Below are positions 6,902 through 12,246 of a stretch of DNA of 12,246 bases, one piece after another. Below the pieces are notes generated by a model that searched no databases, was not told where the DNA came from, and worked only from the letters and a program-made list of their open reading frames with translations. Numbering within the stretch: the first letter of the stretch is position 1; every line of letters begins with the position of its first letter. The DNA lies in the NCBI GenBank assembly GCA_025351065.1, contig JANXWQ010000250.1, forward strand, positions 1 through 12,246, given 5' to 3'. The position numbers were made by a program, and so were the translations under genes. The stretch is from Chthoniobacter sp. (GTDB taxonomy: Bacteria > Verrucomicrobiota > Verrucomicrobiia > Chthoniobacterales > Chthoniobacteraceae).

Positions 6902-6937
6902 AAAAAGCGCTTCGACCGTGAGACCGAAGCGCTTTTT
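6902..6937 (-). terminator. Intrinsic terminator of rplU-rpmA, possibly bidirectional
   Basis: A 13-bp perfect stem (AAAAAGCGCTTCG paired with CGAAGCGCTTTTT) encloses a 10-nt loop. Read on the minus strand, it begins 18 nt after the rpmA stop codon and ends in a T-run. The A-run at the other side gives a T-run on the plus strand too, so it could stop transcription in both directions. It isolates the ribosomal protein operon from the reductase gene, whose ATG lies 34 nt further on. Confidence 0.88.
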
Positions 6938-6955
6938 GAAAGACGGGCGGCGGGC

Positions 6956-7216
6956 TTAGTTCGCGGACGCCGGAGCGGGATCGACGTTCACGCGGCGGCC
7001 TTCGCGGTCGAAACGCACGCGGCCGGGGACGAGCGCCCAGATGGTGTAGTCGCGGCCGAGCCCGACATTTTTGCCGGGCAGAAACTTCGTGCCGCGCTGG
7101 CGGATGATGATGTTGCCGGCCTCGACGACCTGGCTGCCGAATTTTTTGACGCCGAGCCGTTTGCTGACGCTGTCGCGCCCGTTCTTGACTGAGCCTTGAC
7201 CTTTTTTATGTGCCAT
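6956..7216 (-). CDS. rpmA: 50S ribosomal protein L27
   Basis: This is an 86-residue protein starting at ATG 7216-7214 and ending in TAA. The N-terminus is the conserved MAHKKGQGSVKNGRDS, and GNIIIRQRGTKFLPGKNVGLGRDYTIWA (34-61) follows, as in bacterial L27. L27 sits near the peptidyl-transferase centre, where its N-terminal tail contacts the P-site tRNA. There is no N-terminal extension of the kind cleaved by Prp protease in Firmicutes. The length matches the usual 85 or so residues. It lies 29 nt after rplU, its standard partner, and is followed by an intrinsic terminator. GTPase obg, often next in other bacteria, is absent. The upstream stretch is CT-rich (ACTCCCCACTTTT) with no Shine-Dalgarno sequence. 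Confidence 0.98.
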   Translation of the reverse strand: MAHKKGQGSVKNGRDSVSKRLGVKKFGSQVVEAGNIIIRQRGTKFLPGKNVGLGRDYTIWALVPGRVRFDREGRRVNVDPAPASAN

Positions 7217-7245
7217 AAAAGTGGGGAGTGAAAGCGGAGTGCGGA

Positions 7246-7557
7246 CTAGCCGGTGATGCCGGTGATTTTCACGCGGGTGAGGTGCTGCCGGTGGCCGACG
7301 GTGCGGTGGTAGCCCTTGCGGCGGCGGAATTTGAAGTTGATGAGCTTCGGCCCGCGAAACTGCTCCATGATCTCGGCGGTCACGCTCGCGCCCTTGAGCA
7401 CGCCGCCGGTCTTGATACTGGAGCCTTCGCCGACGAAGAGCACTTCGGAGAAAGTGGTCTCGCTGCCGGGTTCTGCGTCGAGCTTTTCGATCTCGATCAC
7501 ATCGCCCTGCGCGACGCGGTATTGCTTGCCGCCGGTTTTGAAAATTGCGTATGCCAT
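7246..7557 (-). CDS. rplU: 50S ribosomal protein L21
   Basis: This is a 103-residue protein, the same length as the E. coli protein. It starts at ATG 7557-7555 (MAYAIFKTGGKQYRV); the frame is open further upstream but that extension has no family match. Landmarks are GDVIEIEKLDAEPG (27-40) and the C-terminal RRRKGYHRTVGHRQHLTRVKI (78-98), the basic region that contacts 23S rRNA. It is the first gene of the rplU-rpmA pair. No Shine-Dalgarno sequence precedes the ATG. A 132-nt leader separates it from the upstream secreted-protein gene. Confidence 0.98.
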   Translation of the reverse strand: MAYAIFKTGGKQYRVAQGDVIEIEKLDAEPGSETTFSEVLFVGEGSSIKTGGVLKGASVTAEIMEQFRGPKLINFKFRRRKGYHRTVGHRQHLTRVKITGITG

Positions 7558-7568
7558 ATGGGTGCTTA

Positions 7569-7641
7569 GTTGGAAAAAAGGAGCGGGACGGTGCCACGCC
7601 CGGTTCAGGGTGACAAGGTGAATTTTCGCCGATTTTCCAAC
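7569..7641 (-). promoter_or_regulatory. Inverted repeat in the rplU leader
   Basis: GTTGGAAAA (7569-7577) and TTTTCCAAC (7633-7641) are perfect complements separated by 55 nt, just upstream of rplU. The inner arm sits 11 nt from the L21 start codon, so pairing in the transcript would close a loop next to the initiation region. Ribosomal protein operons are often regulated through leader structures. No match to a known L21 leader is claimed. Confidence 0.35.
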
Positions 7642-7689
7642 CGGAAAAAACTGCATCCGCCTCGCGGAAAGGCTCGCGAAAGCCCGTGG

Positions 7690-8193
7690 TCAGGGCTTCG
7701 GCGCGGGGTCGAGATTCAGCGCGGGCACCGGGGCCGCTGGGGTGCGCAAATCCGGCAGGCCGTAGACCGGCGTGGAGTTGGGCCGCACGATGGAGGTGAT
7801 GGCGGTCTGCGACGGCGTCTTGTGGTTCGCCACCACGAGGCGCGGCGGTTTGGCCCCCCACGCGGGGATGTCCGTCGTGGCGATGCGGAAGGCCTCGGTG
7901 CGGAAATTGGCGGAGACATTCTGCTGCCCGTAGCCGGCTTCGAAGTAATACACCGGCACGTAGCGGTAGCTCACCGTATAGCCCTTGGCGTAGTAGCGCA
8001 TGGTCGGGCGATAATAGATGGGCTCGTTGCGCCGCTCATTGCCACGGTCGCCGCCGGAGCGGTAGGTGCGGTCTTCGCCGCCGTACCAAGGGCGGTACGT
8101 GCCGTAGCCGGGGTCGTCGTCGTAGGCGGAAGCGGCCAGCGGCAGGCCGAAGACGAGCGCGGAACCGAGGGCGAGGAGGGCGGATTTATTCAT
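7690..8193 (-). CDS. Secreted tyrosine-rich hypothetical protein
   Basis: This is a 167-residue protein starting at ATG 8193-8191. A longer frame runs back into livF but lacks sense; starting here gives a clear Sec signal peptide (MNKSALLALGSALVFGLPLAASA, cleavage likely after residue 23). Residues 24-90 are rich in Tyr (15) with charged residues, such as YRPTMRYYAKGYTVSYRY (61-78). A middle part (91-135) contains NVSANFRTEAFRIATTDI. The tail (136-167) is Pro-rich (PAAPVPALNLDPAPKP). It has no Cys and no other membrane segment. I do not recognise the family. A surface or periplasmic location is expected. It lies 67 nt after livF, with no strong terminator between, and 132 nt before rplU. It may be co-transcribed with the liv operon, but a functional link is unproven. 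Confidence 0.75.
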   Translation of the reverse strand: MNKSALLALGSALVFGLPLAASAYDDDPGYGTYRPWYGGEDRTYRSGGDRGNERRNEPIYYRPTMRYYAKGYTVSYRYVPVYYFEAGYGQQNVSANFRTEAFRIATTDIPAWGAKPPRLVVANHKTPSQTAITSIVRPNSTPVYGLPDLRTPAAPVPALNLDPAPKP

Positions 8194-8260
8194 GAGGGCC
8201 AGGAAGGGTTGCGGGTCTTGTGCCACCGATGCGCGGCATCGTCCAGCAATTCGTTTTTGC

Positions 8261-8968
8261 TCAGCCGCCAAGATACGCGGCGCGGACTTCGGCATTCTCC
8301 CGGAGAGCGGCGGACTTGTCCTCGAGGATGATCCGCCCCGTCTCCAGCACATAGCCGTAATGCGAGACCTCCAGCGCGAGGTTGGCGTTCTGCTCGACGA
8401 GCAAAATGGTCAGCCCCAGCTCGCGGTTGATCTCCACGATCTTTTCAAAAATTGTTTTCACCAGCAGCGGCGCGATGCCGAGCGAGGGCTCATCAAGCAT
8501 CAGGCATTTCGGTTTGCTCATCAGCGCGCGGCCGATGGCGAGCATCTGCTGCTCACCGCCGCTGAGCGTGCCGGCGGCCTGCCACTCGCGCTCCTTCAGC
8601 CGGGGGAAGATGCCAAAGACGTAGTCCATGTCCTTGGCGATGCCCGCCTTGTCATTCCGCAGATACGCGCCCATGCGGAGGTTTTCGAGCACGCTGAGAT
8701 TGGCAAAAACCATGCGCCCCTCGGGTGCCTGCGCCACGCCGCGCCCGACGATGAGATGCGGCGCGAGCCCGCCGATGTCGTGCCCGTCGAAATGGATCAC
8801 CCCCGAACGCGGCTTCACGAGCCCCGAGATGGCGCGCAGCGTGGTGCTTTTCCCCGCGCCATTCGCACCGATGAGCGTCACGATCTGCCCCGCCTCGACC
8901 TGGAGCGAAATGCCGTGCAGCGCGCTGATCGCGCCGTAGTTCACATGGAGATCCTTGACGTGCAGCAT
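8261..8968 (-). CDS. livF: Branched-chain amino acid ABC transporter ATP-binding protein LivF
   Basis: This is a 235-residue ATPase starting at ATG 8968, 3 nt after the livG stop. It has Walker A GANGAGKST (34-42), Q-loop Q80, ABC signature LSGGEQQ (135-141), Walker B CLMLDEP (155-161) with catalytic E160, and the LivF-typical LLVEQNA (189-195), where Gln193 replaces the usual switch histidine. That Gln is characteristic of LivF and distinguishes it from LivG, which has His. It works with LivG as a heterodimeric motor for LivH-LivM at the inner membrane, powering uptake of branched-chain amino acids or related substrates. It is the last gene of the operon. Confidence 0.96.
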   Translation of the reverse strand: MLHVKDLHVNYGAISALHGISLQVEAGQIVTLIGANGAGKSTTLRAISGLVKPRSGVIHFDGHDIGGLAPHLIVGRGVAQAPEGRMVFANLSVLENLRMGAYLRNDKAGIAKDMDYVFGIFPRLKEREWQAAGTLSGGEQQMLAIGRALMSKPKCLMLDEPSLGIAPLLVKTIFEKIVEINRELGLTILLVEQNANLALEVSHYGYVLETGRIILEDKSAALRENAEVRAAYLGG

Positions 8969-8971
8969 GGC

Positions 8972-9736
8972 CTAGTCGGTTCCCAAATACGCCGCGATGA
9001 CCTTCGGATCGGCGCGGATTTCCGCGGGCGTGCCCTCGGCGATTTTCTTGCCGTAGTCGAGCACGTTGATCCGCTCGCAGATGCCCATGACCACTTTCAT
9101 GTCGTGCTCCACGAGCAGCACCGAGATTTGGAATTTGTCCTTCACAAAACGGATCAGCTCCATGAGCTGCTGCTTCTCCGTGGGGTTCATGCCGGCGGCG
9201 GGCTCGTCGAGCAGCAGCAGCTTCGGCTGCGTGGCCAGCGCGCGGACGATTTCGAGCCGGCGCTGATCGCCGTAGGGCAGCGACTTTCCGAGCGAGTCGT
9301 GAACATCATCGAGGCTGAAAATTTTCAGCAGCTCCATGGCCTCGTGCTGCACGCGGGCCTCGGTTTCGCGAAAGGCTTTGCCGCGCAGCAGCGCGTCGCG
9401 CACCCGTTGCGCGCGGTTGCCCTGCATGGCGGTGCGGACGTTGTCGAAAACGGTCATCGAGGCAAACAGCCGGATGTTTTGGAAAGTCCGCGAAATCCCG
9501 CGCAGCGAGAGCACCGCGGGGTTCACGCCTGCCGTCGGTTTTCCGCCAAAGTCGATGCGCCCGGATGTGGGCTGATAGACGCCGGTAATGAGGTTGAACG
9601 CCGTGGTTTTGCCCGCGCCGTTCGGCCCGATGAGCCCGACCAGCTCGCGCTCGCCGATGCGCAGGTCCAACTCGCTGACCGCGGTGAGCCCGCCGAATTT
9701 GATCGTCACCTTTTCGCAATCGAGCAGCGCGCTCAC
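8972..9736 (-). CDS. livG: Branched-chain amino acid ABC transporter ATP-binding protein LivG
   Basis: This is a 254-residue ATPase starting at GTG 9736-9734. A longer frame reaches 9883 inside livM, but the GTG has AAGGGAG upstream, overlaps the livM stop as GTGA and gives the normal family length of about 255. It has Walker A GPNGAGKT (37-44), Q-loop Q86 (FQNIRLF), signature LPYGDQRR (153-160), Walker B LLLLDEP (173-179) with E178, D-loop AGMNP (181-185) and switch H211 (VEHDMKVV). The LPYGxQRR signature is typical of LivG. Overlap with livM implies translational coupling. It pairs with LivF. Confidence 0.96.
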   Translation of the reverse strand: MSALLDCEKVTIKFGGLTAVSELDLRIGERELVGLIGPNGAGKTTAFNLITGVYQPTSGRIDFGGKPTAGVNPAVLSLRGISRTFQNIRLFASMTVFDNVRTAMQGNRAQRVRDALLRGKAFRETEARVQHEAMELLKIFSLDDVHDSLGKSLPYGDQRRLEIVRALATQPKLLLLDEPAAGMNPTEKQQLMELIRFVKDKFQISVLLVEHDMKVVMGICERINVLDYGKKIAEGTPAEIRADPKVIAAYLGTD

Positions 9737-10659
9737 GACTGCGCTCCCTTTTTGCCAAACGTGAACAGCCCCTGCGGACGCGTAAGCATGAGCCCGATGA
9801 TGAGCAGCGAATAAATGATCATCCGGTACTCCGCCACGCCGCGCAGCAGCTCCGGCAGGATGGTCAGGATGACCGCCGCGCAAATCACGCCCGCCGTGCG
9901 ACCCATGCCGCCGAGGATGACCATGACCACGATCTCGATGCTCTTGATGAAATCGAATCCGTCCGGCTTGAGCACGAGCTTGTGGTGCGCGTAAAGCCCG
10001 CCCGCGATACCGGCGAAAAACGCGCCGACGACAAACGCGGTGACTTTGTAACGCATCGTATTGATGCCCATCGCGCTGGCCGCGATCTCGTCGTCATGCA
10101 CGGCGATGAAGCCGCGCCCGTAGGTGGAATTCACCAGGCACGCGACGACATAGACCGTGACCGCCGCGAGCGCCCACGCCCAGCCGAAGGTCGTCAGTTT
10201 GCTGATGCCGGTCAGCCCGGTGGCTGCGCCAAAGAATTCGCTCGTCTGAAAAATCACGCGGATAATTTCGCCAAAACCGAGCGTGACGATGGCGAGATAG
10301 TCGCCGCGCAGCCGTAGCGAGGGCACACCCACAAACAGCCCCGCGAGCGCCGCCACAAGCCCGCCCGCGAGCAGCGCTCCGGCGAAAAGAAACGGCTGCG
10401 CGACCGGCGGCAGCGCCGCGCCGAAGACAAGCGTGAGCTTCGCCGCGGTGTAGCCGCCGACCGCCATGAAGCCCGCATGGCCGAGGCTGAACTGGCCGGT
10501 GTGCCCGTTGATGAGATTGAGCGAAACCGCGAGGATGATGTTGATGCCGACATCCACGGCGATGCCGAGGTAGTAGCGGTTGAACGCTCCCGAAATCATC
10601 GACAGCGCGACCGCCGCGACGATGGCAACGAGCAGAAAAATCTTCTCTTTTCCGCGCAT
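9733..10659 (-). CDS. livM: Branched-chain amino acid ABC transporter permease LivM
   Basis: This is a 308-residue inner-membrane permease with many hydrophobic segments, starting at ATG 10659. Family landmarks are INLILAV-like INIILAVSLNLINGHTG (40-55), FSLGHAGFMAVGGYTA (57-72), the highly conserved LRLRGDYLAIVTLGFGEIIR (115-134) and the coupling loop GRGFIAVHDDEIAASAMGIN (181-200), which contacts the ATPases. GGMGRTAGV (250-258) and LMLTRPQGLFTFGKKG (290-305) close the protein. Its ATG overlaps the livH stop by one base (TGATG). It forms the transmembrane channel with LivH. No clear Shine-Dalgarno sequence is visible, consistent with coupling to livH translation. Confidence 0.96.
   Translation of the reverse strand: MRGKEKIFLLVAIVAAVALSMISGAFNRYYLGIAVDVGINIILAVSLNLINGHTGQFSLGHAGFMAVGGYTAAKLTLVFGAALPPVAQPFLFAGALLAGGLVAALAGLFVGVPSLRLRGDYLAIVTLGFGEIIRVIFQTSEFFGAATGLTGISKLTTFGWAWALAAVTVYVVACLVNSTYGRGFIAVHDDEIAASAMGINTMRYKVTAFVVGAFFAGIAGGLYAHHKLVLKPDGFDFIKSIEIVVMVILGGMGRTAGVICAAVILTILPELLRGVAEYRMIIYSLLIIGLMLTRPQGLFTFGKKGAQS
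9744..9750 (-). promoter_or_regulatory. Ribosome-binding site of livG
   Basis: AAGGGAG on the minus strand lies 7 nt before GTG 9736, inside the end of livM. It supports the GTG start of livG over the longer upstream frame. Confidence 0.65.
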
Positions 10660-11570
10660 CAGACTTTTTCGATTTGCAGTTTTCCCAGCAGCCCCGCGGG
10701 CCGGAAAAGCAGGATGAGGATGAGCAGGGCAAAGGCGATGCCGTCGCGGTAATTCGACAGCCCCGGCATGCCGCCGAAAAACGTCTCCAGCAGCCCAAGC
10801 ACGATGCCTCCGAGCGCCGCGCCCGGCAGGTTGCCGATGCCGCCAAGTACCGCGGCGATGAAGGCGCGCAGCCCCGGCTGCACGCCCATCAGCGGCTCAA
10901 TGCCCGGCGCGCGCATCGCATAAAAAATCCCCGCCACCGCCGCCAGCGCCGAACCCAGCCCGAACGTGAACGAAATGATCGCGTTCACATTCACGCCCAT
11001 CAGCGCCGCCGCCTGCTCGTTGTGCGAAACCGCACGCATCGCCATGCCGATCTTTGTCCGCTGCACGATGAACCACATCACCGCGAGCAGCACCGCCGTG
11101 AGCACGAGCACCACGAGGTCATTGCTCGAAAAATGCAGCGCGCCAAAACCGAGGTCGTGCTTCGGCAGCAGTTGCGGAAACGACTTCGTCGCCGCGCCGA
11201 AAACCTTTTCATGCTGCCCCGCGAACTCGATGAACAGCGACACGCCGATGGCCGTAATCAGCACCGTCAGCCGCGGCCTTTTGCGCAGCGGGCGGTAGGC
11301 CAAAAACTCAATCGTCATCCCGATCACCGCGCAGATCGCCGCCGCCAGCACGATCACCACCAGCGCCGTCCACACGCTCTGCGCGCCAAGCATCGGCGCG
11401 ATAAATGGCGCGAGGTAAAACGCCGAAAACGCCCCGAGCATGAGCACGTCCGAGTGCGCGAAATTGATGAACCGCAGCACGCCATAGACCATCGTGTAGC
11501 CCAGCGCGATGAGCGCGTAAATCGCACCCAGCGCGAGGCCGTTGATGAGCTGTTGCAGGAACCAATCCAT
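10659..11570 (-). CDS. livH: Branched-chain amino acid ABC transporter permease LivH
   Basis: This is a 303-residue integral membrane protein starting at ATG 11570, 12 nt after the livK stop. The N-terminus (FLQQLINGLALGAIYALIAL, 4-23) and VYGVLRFINFAHSDVLMLGA (28-47) are characteristic of LivH. Further landmarks are YRPLRKRPRL (92-101), TAIGVSLFIEF (106-116), the coupling loop TKIGMAMRAVSHNEQAAALM (172-191), VLGGIGNLPGAALGGIVLGL (241-260) and LLFRPAGLLGK (287-297). It forms the heterodimeric permease with LivM, receiving substrate from LivK. The length matches the family (about 300). The gene has no visible Shine-Dalgarno sequence. Confidence 0.96.
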   Translation of the reverse strand: MDWFLQQLINGLALGAIYALIALGYTMVYGVLRFINFAHSDVLMLGAFSAFYLAPFIAPMLGAQSVWTALVVIVLAAAICAVIGMTIEFLAYRPLRKRPRLTVLITAIGVSLFIEFAGQHEKVFGAATKSFPQLLPKHDLGFGALHFSSNDLVVLVLTAVLLAVMWFIVQRTKIGMAMRAVSHNEQAAALMGVNVNAIISFTFGLGSALAAVAGIFYAMRAPGIEPLMGVQPGLRAFIAAVLGGIGNLPGAALGGIVLGLLETFFGGMPGLSNYRDGIAFALLILILLFRPAGLLGKLQIEKV

Positions 11571-11582
11571 GTCGGACGCGGC

Positions 11583-12246
11583 TCAGGGAGCGACCGTCTC
11601 GACGTAGGAAAACTTCCCGTCTTTCACTTTCAAAATCACCGCCGCCTTGTCGGCATCCCGCTGTTTATTGATCGTGATTTTGCCTGTCACCGCGTCAAAC
11701 TCCTTCGTCTCCGCGAGCGCCGCCTGCACCTTCGGCCCCTCCGTACTCCCCGCGCGCTTGATCGCGTCCGCGAGAATCACCGCCGAATCGTAGCCGAGCG
11801 CCGCCATCGCGTCCGGCAGCTTGCCGATGTAGCGCTTTTTGTAAGCCTCCACGAACGCCTTCCCCTTCTCCCCGCCCGCATCCGGCGAGTAGTGCGTGCT
11901 GAAATAATTCCCCTCCACCGCTTCCTTGCCGATCTCCGTCAGCTTGTCGCTCTCCCAGCCGTCCCCGCCGAACATTGGCACCGTCAGCCCCACTTCCGTC
12001 GCCTGGATGCAAATCAGCGCCGCGTCGGTGTAGTAGCCGGGCACGAAGACGCCATCAGGGTTCGCGGCCTTGATCGCCGTGAGCTGGCCTTTGAAATCCT
12101 TGTCCCCGCCGTTATAATCCAACTCCGACACGATCTGTCCGCCCGCCTTCACAAAGCCCTCTTTGAAAAACTTCGCCAGCCCCTTCGAGTAGTCGCTCTT
12201 CACGTCGGTAAAAACCGCGACCTTTTGCGCCTTCAGCGTCTTCCTG
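11583..12246 (-). CDS. livK: Periplasmic branched-chain amino acid-binding protein LivK/LivJ type (5' end off window)
   Basis: 221 codons are visible; the frame is open to the right edge, and the GTG at 12203 is an internal Val codon (KVAVFTDV continues upstream). The sequence is the C-terminal part of a type I periplasmic binding protein (Peripla_BP_6). Landmarks are VAVFTDVKSDYSKGLAKFF, then GGDKDFKGQLTAIKAANPDGVF, the ligand-cleft region VPGYYTDAALICIQATEVGL, MFGGDGWES, and ALGYDSAVILADAIKRAGS. The last part, DAVTGKITINKQRDADKAAVILKV, is a common ending in this family. It captures the amino acid outside the inner membrane and delivers it to LivHM. Exact ligand preference (Leu, Ile, Val or another amide or amino acid) cannot be told. 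The signal peptide would be outside the window. It is first of the visible operon. Confidence 0.94.
   Translation of the reverse strand, partial: RKTLKAQKVAVFTDVKSDYSKGLAKFFKEGFVKAGGQIVSELDYNGGDKDFKGQLTAIKAANPDGVFVPGYYTDAALICIQATEVGLTVPMFGGDGWESDKLTEIGKEAVEGNYFSTHYSPDAGGEKGKAFVEAYKKRYIGKLPDAMAALGYDSAVILADAIKRAGSTEGPKVQAALAETKEFDAVTGKITINKQRDADKAAVILKVKDGKFSYVETVAP

Noticed and set aside
6868..6903. TTG start for the reductase at 6903
   Set aside because: It lies inside the rpmA terminator and has no ribosome-binding site; ATG 6867 places the FAD motif at a normal distance.
5815..6921. Plus-strand open frame of 368 codons opposite the reductase gene
   Set aside because: Antisense of a flavoprotein with complete motifs; it also runs into the terminator at 6902-6937.
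8227..8241. Small hairpin (CGATGC, loop, GCATCG) after livF as an intrinsic terminator
   Set aside because: Only a 6-bp stem and no T-run follows on the minus strand; too weak to call.
8192..9814. Plus-strand open frame of 540 codons opposite livF and livG
   Set aside because: Antisense shadow of two well-defined ABC ATPases; composition is His/Arg-rich with no recognisable domain.
1..12246. CRISPR array, tRNA or rRNA genes, transposase, prophage or defence genes
   Set aside because: Read for but not seen: no regularly spaced direct repeats, no cloverleaf candidate noticed, and no mobile-element or phage protein among the coding regions.

Overview
The window is a high-GC bacterial chromosome segment. 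Apart from one small plus-strand ORF, every gene I can support is on the minus strand. The left third encodes three exported proteins of families typical of Planctomycetes/Verrucomicrobia: a Piru_Ver-type membrane-bound dehydrogenase-like protein, a diheme protein with DUF1587/1592/1588/1585 domains, and a Tat-exported DUF1552 protein. With the GC-rich codon use and few recognisable Shine-Dalgarno sequences, this suggests a Verrucomicrobiota genome. A planctomycete is less likely but not excluded. I did no database search.

Layout in the direction of minus-strand transcription (right to left): (1) 12246-8261, a branched-chain amino acid-type ABC importer, livK (5' end off the window), livH, livM, livG, livF, in classic order with overlapping or nearly overlapping junctions; (2) 8193-7690, a secreted tyrosine-rich protein of unknown function; (3) 7557-6956, rplU-rpmA (ribosomal proteins L21 and L27), ended by a strong intrinsic terminator at 6902-6937; (4) 6867-5707, a geranylgeranyl-reductase-family FAD oxidoreductase; (5) 5535-5690 on the plus strand, a probable 51-residue basic protein with a good ribosome-binding site; (6) 5395-1, the DUF1552 gene, the diheme cytochrome-like gene and the dehydrogenase-like gene (3' end off the window).

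The livKHMGF block is an ordinary amino-acid import operon and rplU-rpmA is housekeeping. The less explored part is the left third. Three exported proteins, two of families linked to haem or dehydrogenase chemistry, are encoded in one direction and probably act together outside the cytoplasmic membrane; their substrate is unknown. The diheme gene is bracketed by palindromic DNA: a 128-bp inverted pair of GTAG-headed hairpins upstream (3970-4097), resembling a REP/BIME element, and a perfect 16-bp-stem hairpin downstream (1152-1184), also bounded by GTAG. No transposase, CRISPR array, tRNA or rRNA gene was found.
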